A stretch of DNA of 64,000 nt from Streptomyces sp. CBMA152 (GTDB lineage: Bacteria > Actinomycetota > Actinomycetes > Streptomycetales > Streptomycetaceae): positions 1 to 64,000 of the forward strand of contig NZ_MECJ01000001.1 in the NCBI RefSeq assembly GCF_014596475.1, in the 5' to 3' direction. A program made the position numbers and the translations under genes. Every line of letters begins with the position of its first letter. Position 1 is the first letter of the stretch. Positions 39,715-48,371 of the stretch are shown here, piece after piece. The notes beneath the pieces were generated by a model. The model worked only from the letters and a program-made list of their open reading frames with translations. It was not told the origin of the DNA and made no database searches.

Positions 39715-40788
39715 TCACGGCCGGAAGAGCCCCTGTTGTCCGCTTCCCGCGGCCCCGCCCTGCTGCGGCGGTACGAGGCCCAGGTGCTCCCACGCGGCGG
39801 GCGTCGCCACCCGCCCGCGCGGGGTCCGGGCGAGCAGCCCCTCCCGTACGAGGAAGGGCTCGGCCACCTCCTCGACGGTCTCGCGCTCCTCCCCCACCGC
39901 GACCGCCAGGGTCGACAGGCCCACCGGGCCGCCGCCGAACAGCTTGAGCAGGGCCTGCAGCACCGCCCGGTCGAGGCGGTCCAGGCCCCGGCTGTCCACC
40001 TCGTACACCCGAAGGGCTGCCGCCGCGATCTCCTGGGTGATGACGCCGTCGGCCTTGACCTGGGCGTAGTCGCGCACCCGGCGCAGCAGCCGGTTGGCGA
40101 TACGGGGCGTGCCGCGCGAGCGGCCGGCGATCTCGCCCGCGCCCGCCGGGTCGATCTCGACGTCGAGGAGGCCGGCCGAGCGGTGCACCACCCGCTCCAG
40201 CTCGGCGGCCTCGTAGAACTCCATGTGCGCGGTGAAGCCGAAGCGGTCGCGCAGCGGCGGGGGCAGCAGCCCCGCGCGCGTGGTCGCGCCGACCAGCGTG
40301 AAGGGGGGCAGCTCCAGCGGGATGGCGGTGGCGCCGGGGCCCTTGCCGACGATCACGTCGACCCGGAAGTCCTCCATCGCCATGTACAGCATTTCCTCGG
40401 CCGGGCGCGACATCCGGTGGATCTCGTCGAGGAAGAGGACTTCACCCTCCTGGAGGGAGGAGAGGATCGCGGCGAGGTCGCCCGCGTGCTGGATGGCCGG
40501 GCCGCTGGTGATGCGGATGGGGGCGCCCATCTCGGCCGCGATGATCATCGAAAGTGTGGTCTTGCCGAGGCCGGGGGCGCCCGAGAGCAGGACGTGGTCG
40601 GCGGTGGCGCCGCGCGCGCGGGCGGCCCGCAGCACCAGGTCCAGCTGTTCGCGGACCTTCTCCTGGCCGATGAACTCGTCGAGGTCCTTGGGGCGCAGGG
40701 CGGCCTCGACGGCCTGGTCCTCGCCGTCGGCCACCGGCCCGACCAGCCTCGGGTCGGCGGTCTCGGCTGCGGTCTCGTCCCAGTTCAT
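39715..40788 (-). CDS. ruvB: Holliday junction branch-migration ATPase RuvB
   Basis: 357 residues. RuvB markers are [19 protein letters not shown], Walker [13 protein letters not shown], Walker [29 protein letters not shown] and the C-terminal winged helix with [17 protein letters not shown]. Hexameric motor that drives branch migration with RuvA. Third of ruvC-ruvA-ruvB; the ATG is 52 bp after ruvA. Confidence 0.97.
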   Translation of the reverse strand: MNWDETAAETADPRLVGPVADGEDQAVEAALRPKDLDEFIGQEKVREQLDLVLRAARARGATADHVLLSGAPGLGKTTLSMIIAAEMGAPIRITSGPAIQHAGDLAAILSSLQEGEVLFLDEIHRMSRPAEEMLYMAMEDFRVDVIVGKGPGATAIPLELPPFTLVGATTRAGLLPPPLRDRFGFTAHMEFYEAAELERVVHRSAGLLDVEIDPAGAGEIAGRSRGTPRIANRLLRRVRDYAQVKADGVITQEIAAAALRVYEVDSRGLDRLDRAVLQALLKLFGGGPVGLSTLAVAVGEERETVEEVAEPFLVREGLLARTPRGRVATPAAWEHLGLVPPQQGGAAGSGQQGLFRP

Positions 40789-40840
40789 CAGTGCCGGTCT
40801 CTCGTAGGTTCTGTCGTCGGGTCGGTCGGCGCCGGGCCGG

Positions 40841-41446
40841 TCAGCGGGCCCGGTTGAGGGTCTGCAGCGCGGCCTTCAGGAGCGCTCCGACGTTGGGGCT
40901 GGCGGCGGCCTCGGCCTGCGGGGCGACGGCGGCGACCGCCTCGTCGGCCTCGCGGGTCGCGTAGCCGAGGCCGATCAGGGCGGCGTGCAGCTGGTCGCGC
41001 CAGCCCTGGGTGACCGGGGCGCCGACGGCCGGGGCGCTGCCGACGGGCGCGCCGAGCCGGTCCTTCAGCTCGATGAGGAGCTTCTGGGCGCCCTTCTTGC
41101 CGATGCCGGGCACGGCGGTCAGCGCCTTCTCGTCACCGGAGGCGAACGCCCGGCGCAGCGCGTCCGGGGTGTGCACCGACAGGACCGCCTGGGCGAGCCG
41201 GGGGCCCACGCCGTTGGCCGTCTGCAACAGCTCGAAGACCTGCTTCTCGTCGTCGTCCGCGAAGCCGTACAGGGTCAGCGAGTCCTCCCGCACGACCAGG
41301 GAGGTGGCCAGCTTGGCGTGCTGGCCGACGCGCAGCGTGGCCAGGGTGTTGGGCGTGCACTGCAGGGCCATGCCGACGCCGCCGACCTCGACCACCGCGG
41401 CGTCGGGGGCGAGGGCGGCGACCGGGCCGCTGACGAAGGCGATCAT
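40841..41446 (-). CDS. ruvA: Holliday junction DNA helicase subunit RuvA
   Basis: 201 residues. N-terminal OB domain ([20 protein letters not shown]), tandem helix-hairpin-helix elements ([18 protein letters not shown] and [19 protein letters not shown]), and the C-terminal RuvB-binding domain ([21 protein letters not shown]). It binds the four-way junction. ATG overlaps the ruvC stop (ATGA). Confidence 0.97.
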   Translation of the reverse strand: MIAFVSGPVAALAPDAAVVEVGGVGMALQCTPNTLATLRVGQHAKLATSLVVREDSLTLYGFADDDEKQVFELLQTANGVGPRLAQAVLSVHTPDALRRAFASGDEKALTAVPGIGKKGAQKLLIELKDRLGAPVGSAPAVGAPVTQGWRDQLHAALIGLGYATREADEAVAAVAPQAEAAASPNVGALLKAALQTLNRAR

Positions 41447-41988
41447 CGGGTGACCTTCTTTACGGAGAGTTGGGCACGGCGGGCCTGCTCGTGCGCCTGT
41501 TGCAGGCGGTTGACGGCGGGGGCGCGCCAGATGTGGCAGATGGCGAGGGCGAGCGCGTCGGCCGCGTCGGCCGGTTTCGGCGGGGCGTCCAGCCGCAGCA
41601 GCCGGGTGACCATCGCGCCGACCTGTGCCTTGTCGGCGCGGCCGCTGCCGGTGACGGCGGCCTTGACCTCGCTGGGGGTGTGCAGCGCGACGGGGATGCC
41701 GCGGCGGGAGGCGCAGAGCATGGCGACGGCGCTCGCCTGCGCGGTGCCCATCACCGTACGTACGTTGTGCTGGCTGAACACCCGCTCCACGGCGACGAAT
41801 TCGGGGCGGTGCTCATCCAGCCACTGCTCCATGCCCTGCTCGATGGCGACCAGGCGGTGGCCCAACTCGGCATCCGCCGGGGTGCGCACGACGCCGACGC
41901 CGAGCATCGTCAGCGGGCGGCCCGCCACGCCCTCGACGACGCCGACACCGCACCGGGTCAGCCCCGGGTCCACGCCAAGTACCCGCAC
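41443..41988 (-). CDS. ruvC: Crossover junction endodeoxyribonuclease RuvC
   Basis: 181 residues. Catalytic acidic residues are visible in [14 protein letters not shown] (first Asp), [15 protein letters not shown] (Glu), and [13 protein letters not shown] (the Asp pair). It resolves Holliday junctions. GTG at 41986-41988 follows a GGGGG ribosome site; the 24 codons upstream in the same frame are not family-like. Head of the ruvCAB operon. Confidence 0.96.
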   Translation of the reverse strand: MRVLGVDPGLTRCGVGVVEGVAGRPLTMLGVGVVRTPADAELGHRLVAIEQGMEQWLDEHRPEFVAVERVFSQHNVRTVMGTAQASAVAMLCASRRGIPVALHTPSEVKAAVTGSGRADKAQVGAMVTRLLRLDAPPKPADAADALALAICHIWRAPAVNRLQQAHEQARRAQLSVKKVTR

Positions 41989-42080
41989 CCCGCCCCCTTC
42001 TTCGATTCCTTCGATCCGGTGAATCGCTTGTTTGTGCAGGCTATCGGGTGCCACTGACAACCGGCGCCACCGATAGCGCG

Positions 42081-42112
42081 ACGGGCCGACGGGAGGTGTC
42101 CCGTCGGCCCGT
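42081..42112 (-). terminator. yebC terminator
   Basis: A 14 bp perfect stem ACGGGCCGACGGGA / TCCCGTCGGCCCGT with a four-base loop, 25 bp past the yebC stop on the minus strand. Confidence 0.8.
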
Positions 42113-42136
42113 CGTGTACCGCTGTCTGACTGCGCG

Positions 42137-42889
42137 TCAGGCGTCGACCTTCTCCATGACCTCGTCCGAGACGTCGAAGTTGGCGAAGACGTTCTGCACG
42201 TCGTCGCTGTCCTCCAGCGCGTCGATCAGCTTGAAGATCTTGCGCGCGCCCTCTTCGTCCAGCTCGACCTGCATGGTCGGGACGAAGTTCGAGTCGGCCG
42301 AGTCGTAGTCGATACCGGCCTCCTGGAGCGCGGTGCGGACCGCGACCAGGTCGGTGGCCTCGGAGATGATCTCGAAGGACTCACCGAGGTCGTTGACCTC
42401 CTCCGCGCCCGCTTCCAGGACGGCGTCCAGGACGTCGTCCTCGGAGAGCCCGCCCTTGGGCAGGACGATGACGCCCTTGCGGTTGAACAGGTACGAGACC
42501 GAACCCGGGTCGGCCATGTTGCCGCCGTTGCGGGTCATCGCGACACGCACGTCCGAGGCGGCACGGTTGCGGTTGTCGGTGAGGCACTCGATGAGCACCG
42601 CGACACCGTTGGGACCGTAACCCTCGTACATGATCGTCTCGTAGTCGGCGCCGCCCGCCTCAAGACCGGCACCGCGCTTGAGCGCGGAGTCGATGTTCTT
42701 GTTGGGCACCGACTGCTTCTTCGCCTTCTGCACGGCGTCGAAGAGGGTCGGGTTGCCTTCGATGTCGGCGCCGCCGGTGCGGGCCGCGACCTCGATGTTC
42801 TTGATCAGCTTCGCGAAGAGTTTGCCGCGCTTGGCGTCGATCACGGCCTTCTTGTGCTTCGTCGTAGCCCATTTAGAGTGGCCGGACAT
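42137..42889 (-). CDS. yebC: YebC/PmpR-family regulator / translation factor
   Basis: 250 residues. The invariant start [25 protein letters not shown], then [22 protein letters not shown] and [22 protein letters not shown] define the family. Members were annotated as transcription regulators; recent work on relatives connects them to translation of proline stretches, which would fit the EF-P theme of this window, but this is inference. Located between pdxT and ruvC, as in other actinobacteria. Confidence 0.95.
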   Translation of the reverse strand: MSGHSKWATTKHKKAVIDAKRGKLFAKLIKNIEVAARTGGADIEGNPTLFDAVQKAKKQSVPNKNIDSALKRGAGLEAGGADYETIMYEGYGPNGVAVLIECLTDNRNRAASDVRVAMTRNGGNMADPGSVSYLFNRKGVIVLPKGGLSEDDVLDAVLEAGAEEVNDLGESFEIISEATDLVAVRTALQEAGIDYDSADSNFVPTMQVELDEEGARKIFKLIDALEDSDDVQNVFANFDVSDEVMEKVDA

Positions 42890-42951
42890 CTGCCTGTCTC
42901 CTTCGCGTAACCAATTCTGCGTCGTTCGGCAGAGATCCTACCGGGATCGGC

Positions 42952-43539
42952 TCAGTGGGCGTCGCGCACCATGTCCACGAACAGACCGTGCATGCGGTGG
43001 TCGCCGGTCAGCTCGGGGTGGAACGAGGTCGCGAGCGCGTTGCCCTGGCGCACCGCGACGATGTGGCCGCCGTGCTCGGCAAGAACCTCGGTCTGCGCGC
43101 CCACCGACTCGACCCAGGGCGCCCGGATGAAGACACCGTCGACGGGGCCGACACCGGAGACCTCGACGGTCGCCTCGAAGGACTCGTTCTGGCGCCCGAA
43201 GGCGTTGCGGCGCACGATCATGTCGATGCCGCCGATCGTCTCCTGGCCCGAGCGCGGGTCGAGGATCTTGTCGGCGAGCATGATCAGGCCGGCGCAGGTG
43301 CCGTAGACGGGCATGCCGTCCGCCACGCGCGCGCGAAGCGGCTCCATCAGCCCGAACAGCACCGCGAGCTTGGAGATGGTGGTGGACTCGCCGCCGGGGA
43401 TGACCAGGCCGTCCACCTCGGCGAGCTCCTCGGGGCGCCGGACCGGCCTGGCCACGGCGTCCGCCGCGGCCAGGGCGATCAGGTGCTCCCGTACGTCGCC
43501 CTGGAGGGCCAGGACGCCTATGACGGGTGTGTTGCTCAT
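42952..43539 (-). CDS. pdxT: Pyridoxal 5'-phosphate synthase glutaminase subunit
   Basis: 195 residues. Class I amidotransferase: [26 protein letters not shown], nucleophile Cys in [11 protein letters not shown], and the His/Glu pair in SFHPELTGD. It feeds ammonia to PdxS. It starts 19 bp after the pdxS stop. Confidence 0.97.
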   Translation of the reverse strand: MSNTPVIGVLALQGDVREHLIALAAADAVARPVRRPEELAEVDGLVIPGGESTTISKLAVLFGLMEPLRARVADGMPVYGTCAGLIMLADKILDPRSGQETIGGIDMIVRRNAFGRQNESFEATVEVSGVGPVDGVFIRAPWVESVGAQTEVLAEHGGHIVAVRQGNALATSFHPELTGDHRMHGLFVDMVRDAH

Positions 43540-43558
43540 GTCCTTCGGTACCTGTGCC

Positions 43559-44473
43559 TTACCAGCCGCGGTTGGCGTAGCGCTCGGCCTCGGGGAGGGT
43601 GTCGCAGTTGATGCCGACCATGGCCTCGCCCAGGTTGCGGGACGCGTCCGCGATGATCTTCGGGTCGTCGTAGAAGGTGGTGGCCTTCACGATGGCGGCG
43701 GCGCGCTTGGCCGGGTCGCCGGACTTGAAGATGCCGGAGCCGACGAAGACGCCCTCGGCGCCGAGCTGGCGCATCAGCGCGGCGTCGGCCGGGGTGGCCA
43801 CGCCACCGGCGGAGAACAGGACCACCGGGAGCTTGCCGAGCTCGGCGACCTCCTTGACCAGCTCGTACGGGGCGCGCAGGTCCTTGGCGGCGGCGAACAG
43901 CTCGTTGTTGTCGAAGCCGCGCAGCTTGGCGATCTCGTTCTTGATCTGGCGCAGGTGACGGACGGCCTCGACGACGTTGCCGGTGCCGGCCTCGCCCTTG
44001 GAGCGGATCATGGCCGCGCCCTCGGCGATACGGCGCAGGGCCTCGCCCAGGTTGGTGGCGCCGCAGACGAAGGGGGTGGTGAACGCCCACTTGTCGGAGT
44101 GGTTGACCTCGTCGGCCGGGGTCAGGACCTCGGACTCGTCGATGTAGTCGACACCGAGCGACTGCAGGACCTGGGCCTCGACGAAGTGGCCGATACGGGA
44201 CTTGGCCATGACGGGGATGGAGACGGCCTCGATGATCTCTTCGATCATGTTGGGGTCGGACATCCGGGCCACGCCGCCGTCCTTGCGGATGTCGGCCGGG
44301 ACCCGCTCCAGGGCCATGACCGCCACGGCGCCCGCGTCCTCGGCGATCTTCGCCTGCTCGGCGTTGACCACGTCCATGATCACACCGCCCTTGAGCTGCT
44401 CGGCCATGCCGCGCTTCACGCGCGCGGTGCCGGTCTCGGGGGTCTGGGCGCTGCTGGAGAGGGTGCTGGACAC
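43559..44473 (-). CDS. pdxS: Pyridoxal 5'-phosphate synthase lyase subunit
   Basis: 304 residues, TIM barrel. [59 protein letters not shown] and [23 protein letters not shown] are family signatures, with active-site lysines in KGG and KSRIGHF. It builds PLP from ribose 5-phosphate, glyceraldehyde 3-phosphate and ammonia. GTG at 44471-44473 has GAGG five bases upstream. The 146 bp upstream gap presumably carries the promoter; no operator was recognised. Confidence 0.97.
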   Translation of the reverse strand: MSSTLSSSAQTPETGTARVKRGMAEQLKGGVIMDVVNAEQAKIAEDAGAVAVMALERVPADIRKDGGVARMSDPNMIEEIIEAVSIPVMAKSRIGHFVEAQVLQSLGVDYIDESEVLTPADEVNHSDKWAFTTPFVCGATNLGEALRRIAEGAAMIRSKGEAGTGNVVEAVRHLRQIKNEIAKLRGFDNNELFAAAKDLRAPYELVKEVAELGKLPVVLFSAGGVATPADAALMRQLGAEGVFVGSGIFKSGDPAKRAAAIVKATTFYDDPKIIADASRNLGEAMVGINCDTLPEAERYANRGW

Positions 44474-44619
44474 GGGACCTCGCTGGAGTGAAGGAGGGGG
44501 TTCTCTACTGCCCAGAGGGTGTCTTCGCGGACCAGTCCACAGCAAGGGCCAATGTGCAGGCGGTGGATCGTTTTGCCGGGTGTGGGGCTCGTTTCGCTCT
44601 TACGGTTACGAGCTTGCGG

Positions 44620-45174
44620 TTACGAGCCCGGGCGGTCCGCCAGGGCCGTCGGGGGCTCGTCGTCCATCTCGAAGGCCAGCGGGAACGGCGCGTGCCCGGC
44701 CAGGCGGAACCAGCGGACCGTGCGGTGCCTGCGCAGGGCGCGGGCCGCGCGTACGGCGTCGTTGTGGAAGCGGCGGGCCATGGGGACGCGGCGTACCGCC
44801 TGGGCCAGCTCCTCCGCCGCGTCCACGCCACCGGGGGCCTCGCGGACCGCCTCGACCTGGGCCTGCTCGCCGAACACGGCCCGCAGCGCCTGGCTCAGCT
44901 CGCTCTCGGCGACCTCGCGCTGCTCCTCCTCGGCCTGACGGGCCGCGTGCGCAGCCTCGTACAGGACGATCGACGCGGCGGGGTCCAGTACGCCGGAGGT
45001 GGCCAGCTCCTGGGTGACCGAGGCGCGGCGCAGCAGCTGTGCGTCCAGGGCGGCGCGGGCGGCGTCGATGCGGGTGTGGAGGCGGTCCAGGCGGCCGGCG
45101 GTCCAGCTGAGGTAGAGGCCGATCGCGATGAGGGCGACGGCGGTCCAGATGAGGGTTACGGTCACGGGCGGCAA
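44620..45174 (-). CDS. LemA-like single-pass membrane protein
   Basis: 184 residues. The N-terminal helix VTLIWTAVALIAIGLYLSW is followed by a helical bundle (RIDAARAALDAQLLRRASVTQEL). The end resembles the LemA signature, here MARRFHNDAVRAARALRRHRTVRWFRLAGHAPFPLAFEMDDE. LemA proteins are of uncertain function. TTG at 45174 follows a GGGGG element; GTG at 45165 is an alternative start. Confidence 0.8.
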   Translation of the reverse strand: MPPVTVTLIWTAVALIAIGLYLSWTAGRLDRLHTRIDAARAALDAQLLRRASVTQELATSGVLDPAASIVLYEAAHAARQAEEEQREVAESELSQALRAVFGEQAQVEAVREAPGGVDAAEELAQAVRRVPMARRFHNDAVRAARALRRHRTVRWFRLAGHAPFPLAFEMDDEPPTALADRPGS

Positions 45175-45238
45175 GGCTAGCCCCCACCCCGCCCCTTCCC
45201 TAAACCCTCCGGGGGTGGGTGGGGGTGAGGGTGTGTTT

Positions 45239-45258
45239 CCCGGGGGCTACGCCCCCGG
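45239..45258. repeat. GC-rich inverted repeat in a non-coding gap
   Basis: CCCGGGGGCTACGCCCCCGG lies in the 200 bp gap 45175-45374, which also has GGGGCCTGCGGCCCC and CCACGGGGCTCCGCCACGG. No gene is seen. The gap is strongly C-skewed and foldable and may act as terminator for the minus-strand LemA-like gene's neighbour or as a dispersed repeat remnant. Confidence 0.5.
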
Positions 45259-45374
45259 ACCCCTTCGCGGGGCCTGCGGCCCCTGCACCCCGCCACGGGG
45301 CTCCGCCACGGACCCCGCGCCCGACTGTTGCCTCCGCTGCGGGCACCCCGAAGTGGCGTCCCGCCCGGACCGCC

Positions 45375-46535
45375 TCAGTCCCGCGCCAACCCGAACCGCG
45401 CCCGCAGCCCCGGGCGCTCGTCCGTCGCCACCGACGCCGCGCCGTCCGTCACCGTCTCGTACACCGCCAGGATGTCCGCGCCCACCGTCGACCAGTCGAA
45501 GCGGCGCACGTGGGCGGAGCCGCGCGCGCTGAGTTCGGCCCGGCGGGCCGGGTCGGCCAGCAGGGCCAGGGCCGAGGCGGCCAGCGCGTCCGCGTCCTCG
45601 TTGGCGAAGAGTTCGCCCGCGTTGCCCTGGTCCAGGACCTGGGCGAACGCGTCCAGGTCGCTCGCCAGGACCGCCGCCCCCGCCGACAGCGCCTCGACCA
45701 GGATGATGCCGAAGCTCTCACCACCGGTGTTGGGCGCCACGTACACGTCGACGCTGCTCAGGAAGCGCGCCTTGTCCTCGTCGCTCACCATGCCGAGGAA
45801 CTCCACCCGGGAGCGCATCTCCTGCGGGAGGGACGCCACCGCCTCGTGCTCGTCGCCGCGGCCCGCGACCAGCAGACGGGTCCCGGGACGCTCGGCGAGG
45901 ATCTTGGGCAGCGCCTTCATCAGCACCGGCAGGCCCTTCCTCGGCTCGTCGATGCGGCCGATGAAGCCCAGGGTGTCGCCCTGCCACTCCGGACGCGGCT
46001 CGGCCTTGGCGAAGAAGTCGACGTCGACGCCGTTGGGGATCACCACCGCGTCGCCGCCCAGGTGCTCCACCAGCGTGCGCCGCGCGTACTCGCTCACCGC
46101 GATCCGCGCGCTGATCTTCTCCAGGGCGGGCTGGAGGATCGGGTAGGCCGCGATCATCGCCCGCGAGCGGGGGTTGGAGGTGTGGAAGGTCGCCACGATC
46201 GGGCCCTGGGCCGCCCAGCAGCTCAGCAGGCCCAGCGAGGGCGAGGCCGGCTCATGGATGTGGATGACGTCGAACGTGCCCTCGTGCAGCCACCGCCGCA
46301 CCCGCGCGGCCGACAGGAAGCCGAAGTTCAGGCGCGCCACCGAGCCGTTGTACGGGACAGGGACCGCCCGGCCCGCCGAGACCACGTACGGCGGCAGCGG
46401 CGTCTCGTCGTCGGCGGGGGCGAGCACGGAGACCTCGTGGCCGCGCCGGATCAGATGCTCGGCCAGGTCCCTGATGTGGAACTGGACGCCGCCCGGCACG
46501 TCCCAGGAGTACGGGCAGACGATGCCGATCCTCAC
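45375..46535 (-). CDS. pimA: GT4 glycosyltransferase, phosphatidylinositol mannosyltransferase type (PimA-like)
   Basis: 386 residues. N-terminal MRIGIVCPYSWDVPGGVQFHIRDLAEHL with the GG loop, FDVIHIHEPASPSLGLL, GFIGRIDEPRKGLPVLMKALP and the EX7E motif region GGESFGIILVEALSAG are those of mycobacterial PimA. It transfers mannose from GDP-mannose to phosphatidylinositol. The GTG start (46533-46535) overlaps the acyltransferase stop. In the same operon as the acyltransferase and the CDP-alcohol transferase. Confidence 0.92.
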   Translation of the reverse strand: MRIGIVCPYSWDVPGGVQFHIRDLAEHLIRRGHEVSVLAPADDETPLPPYVVSAGRAVPVPYNGSVARLNFGFLSAARVRRWLHEGTFDVIHIHEPASPSLGLLSCWAAQGPIVATFHTSNPRSRAMIAAYPILQPALEKISARIAVSEYARRTLVEHLGGDAVVIPNGVDVDFFAKAEPRPEWQGDTLGFIGRIDEPRKGLPVLMKALPKILAERPGTRLLVAGRGDEHEAVASLPQEMRSRVEFLGMVSDEDKARFLSSVDVYVAPNTGGESFGIILVEALSAGAAVLASDLDAFAQVLDQGNAGELFANEDADALAASALALLADPARRAELSARGSAHVRRFDWSTVGADILAVYETVTDGAASVATDERPGLRARFGLARD

Positions 46536-47428
46536 GACCGGCGCTCCTCAAGGTCGGCGAGCCACAGTCGCTGCAGCATGTGCCAGTCCTCCGGGTGTTC
46601 GGCGATACCGGTGGCGAAGGCGTCGGCCAGCGCCTGGGTCATCACGGATGTCTTCTCCGCGCGCGTGCCCGTCTCGGGCACGTCGATCGGCGGGTGCACC
46701 CTGCCCTGCATGACGGGCGACTCGTCGTACCAGAGGGTCACCGGCAGCAGCAGCGCACCGGTCTGCTGGGCCAGCAGGGCGGGACCGGCGGGCATCCGCG
46801 CGGTGTCCCCGAAGAACTTCACCTCGACGCCGGAGGCCGACAGATCGCGGTCGGCGACCAGGCAGACCAGACCGCCGTCGCGCAGCCGCCTCGCGAGCGT
46901 GCCGAAGGCCGAGCCGCCGGTGTGCGGCAGGACCTCCATGCCCAGGCTCTCGCGGTAGGCGACGAACCGGTCGTACAGCGTCTCGGGCTTGAGGCGCTCG
47001 GCGACCGTGGTGAACGGCGTCTCCAGCTTGGTGGTCACCCAGGCGCCCGCGAGGTCGTAGTTGCCCATGTGGGGCAGCGCCAGGACCACGCCCTTGTCGG
47101 AGGCGAGCGCGTCGGTGAGGTGGTGCAGGCCCTGCGGCTCGAAACCGGTCCTCATCCGGTCCTTGCTCCAGGCCGGCAGCCGGAACGACTCCATCCAGTA
47201 CCGCATGTAGGAGCGCATACCGGCCTGCGACAGCTCCGCGAGCCGCTCGGGGGTGGCGTCGGGCACCACGCGCGCGAGGTTGGATTCCAGCCGCAGCACG
47301 CTCTTGCCGCGCCGCTTCCACACCGTGTCCGCGATCCGCCGGCCCAGGCCCGTGGCCATGGGTTCGGGGAGCTTCTTGACGGAGGTCCAGGCGAGCCCGT
47401 AGAGCGAGTCCGTCAGCCGCTCCCTCAT
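46532..47428 (-). CDS. Phosphatidylinositol mannoside acyltransferase (LpxL/HtrB-like)
   Basis: 298 residues. The acyltransferase core ALPHMGNYDLAGAW has the catalytic His with a downstream acidic residue, then PHTGGSAFGTLARRL and GLVCLVADRDLSASGVEVKFFG, matching bacterial lipid A biosynthesis acyltransferase family members that acylate PIM in actinobacteria. Membrane-associated. ATG overlaps the CDP-alcohol transferase stop. Confidence 0.92.
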   Translation of the reverse strand: MRERLTDSLYGLAWTSVKKLPEPMATGLGRRIADTVWKRRGKSVLRLESNLARVVPDATPERLAELSQAGMRSYMRYWMESFRLPAWSKDRMRTGFEPQGLHHLTDALASDKGVVLALPHMGNYDLAGAWVTTKLETPFTTVAERLKPETLYDRFVAYRESLGMEVLPHTGGSAFGTLARRLRDGGLVCLVADRDLSASGVEVKFFGDTARMPAGPALLAQQTGALLLPVTLWYDESPVMQGRVHPPIDVPETGTRAEKTSVMTQALADAFATGIAEHPEDWHMLQRLWLADLEERRS

Positions 47429-48087
47429 GAAGCGGCTCCGCCGGTGCGGGCCGCCTCGGCGTCGGCCTCCGCCGACTCGCGGCGCACCGTCACCACCCGC
47501 TGGACCAGCGTGATCAGACTGCCCACGGCCACGATCCACAGCGCGATCGGCAGCAGGATCTGGATGCCCGGGACACCGAACTTGTGCAGCCCGGCCAGAC
47601 CGGCCGCGACCAGCGAGATCACCAGCCGCTCGGCCCGCTCGATCAGCCCGTTGACGGCGACCGGCAGCCCGATCGACTCACCGCGCGCCTTCGTGTACGA
47701 GACCACCTGGCCACTGGCGAGGCAGAAGATCGCGACCGCGCACAGGACGTTGTCGTCGCCGCTGCCCGCGTACCAGAGCGCGAAACCGCCGAAGATCGCA
47801 CCGTCCGCGACACGGTCCAGCGTCGAGTCGAGGAACGCGCCCCAGCGGCTGGAGATCCCCGCCTGACGGGCCATGTTGCCGTCGACCAGGTCGGAGAAGA
47901 CGAACAGGGTGATGACGATCGTGCCCCAGAAGAACTCTCCACGGGGGAAGAAGACCAGCGCACCCGCCATCACTCCGGCCGTGCCGAGCAGGGTCACGGC
48001 ATCCGGGCTCACCCCCCGGCGGAGCAGAAACGCGGCGAACGGCGTGAGGACACGCGTGAAGAATGCACGCGCGTACTTGTTCAGCAT
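47425..48087 (-). CDS. pgsA: CDP-alcohol phosphatidyltransferase, phosphatidylinositol-phosphate synthase type
   Basis: 220 residues with about six membrane helices. The complete CDP-OH-P motif DxxDGxxAR...GxxxDxxxD is present in DLVDGNMARQ and GAFLDSTLDRVAD. Position at the head of the PIM genes argues that it makes phosphatidylinositol phosphate rather than PG phosphate. ATG (MLNKYARAFF) preceded by GGAAGG. Headed by a 284 bp divergent region shared with the EF-G-like gene. Confidence 0.9.
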   Translation of the reverse strand: MLNKYARAFFTRVLTPFAAFLLRRGVSPDAVTLLGTAGVMAGALVFFPRGEFFWGTIVITLFVFSDLVDGNMARQAGISSRWGAFLDSTLDRVADGAIFGGFALWYAGSGDDNVLCAVAIFCLASGQVVSYTKARGESIGLPVAVNGLIERAERLVISLVAAGLAGLHKFGVPGIQILLPIALWIVAVGSLITLVQRVVTVRRESAEADAEAARTGGAAS

Positions 48088-48371
48088 GGCCTTCCCGACG
48101 GTCGGTGTGGCCGCGCGGCCCTGCTGGCCACCGGCTGGCCCATCGTAGCCAGGCTCACGGAGCTCCACCGCCGCGCACCCTCGCAGGGCCCGCGTTCCCG
48201 TACGACGTATGGACGCACAGTGACCGGAGTGGAACGCTGGAAAGACCGCGGGCGACGCGAAGCCGCCCCGGCCGGGGACGTTCGCGGCCGGGGACCGGGG
48301 GAGGATCCGCGCGGCCGCGCCCTTTCACCACCTCACCGTGCAAGAAACGGAAGCCATACGGGAGGAACGGC

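Noticed and set aside
45175..45374. A gene in the C-rich gap before the PimA-like gene
   Set aside because: Short open frames only, Pro/Gly-rich and repetitive, without ribosome sites.
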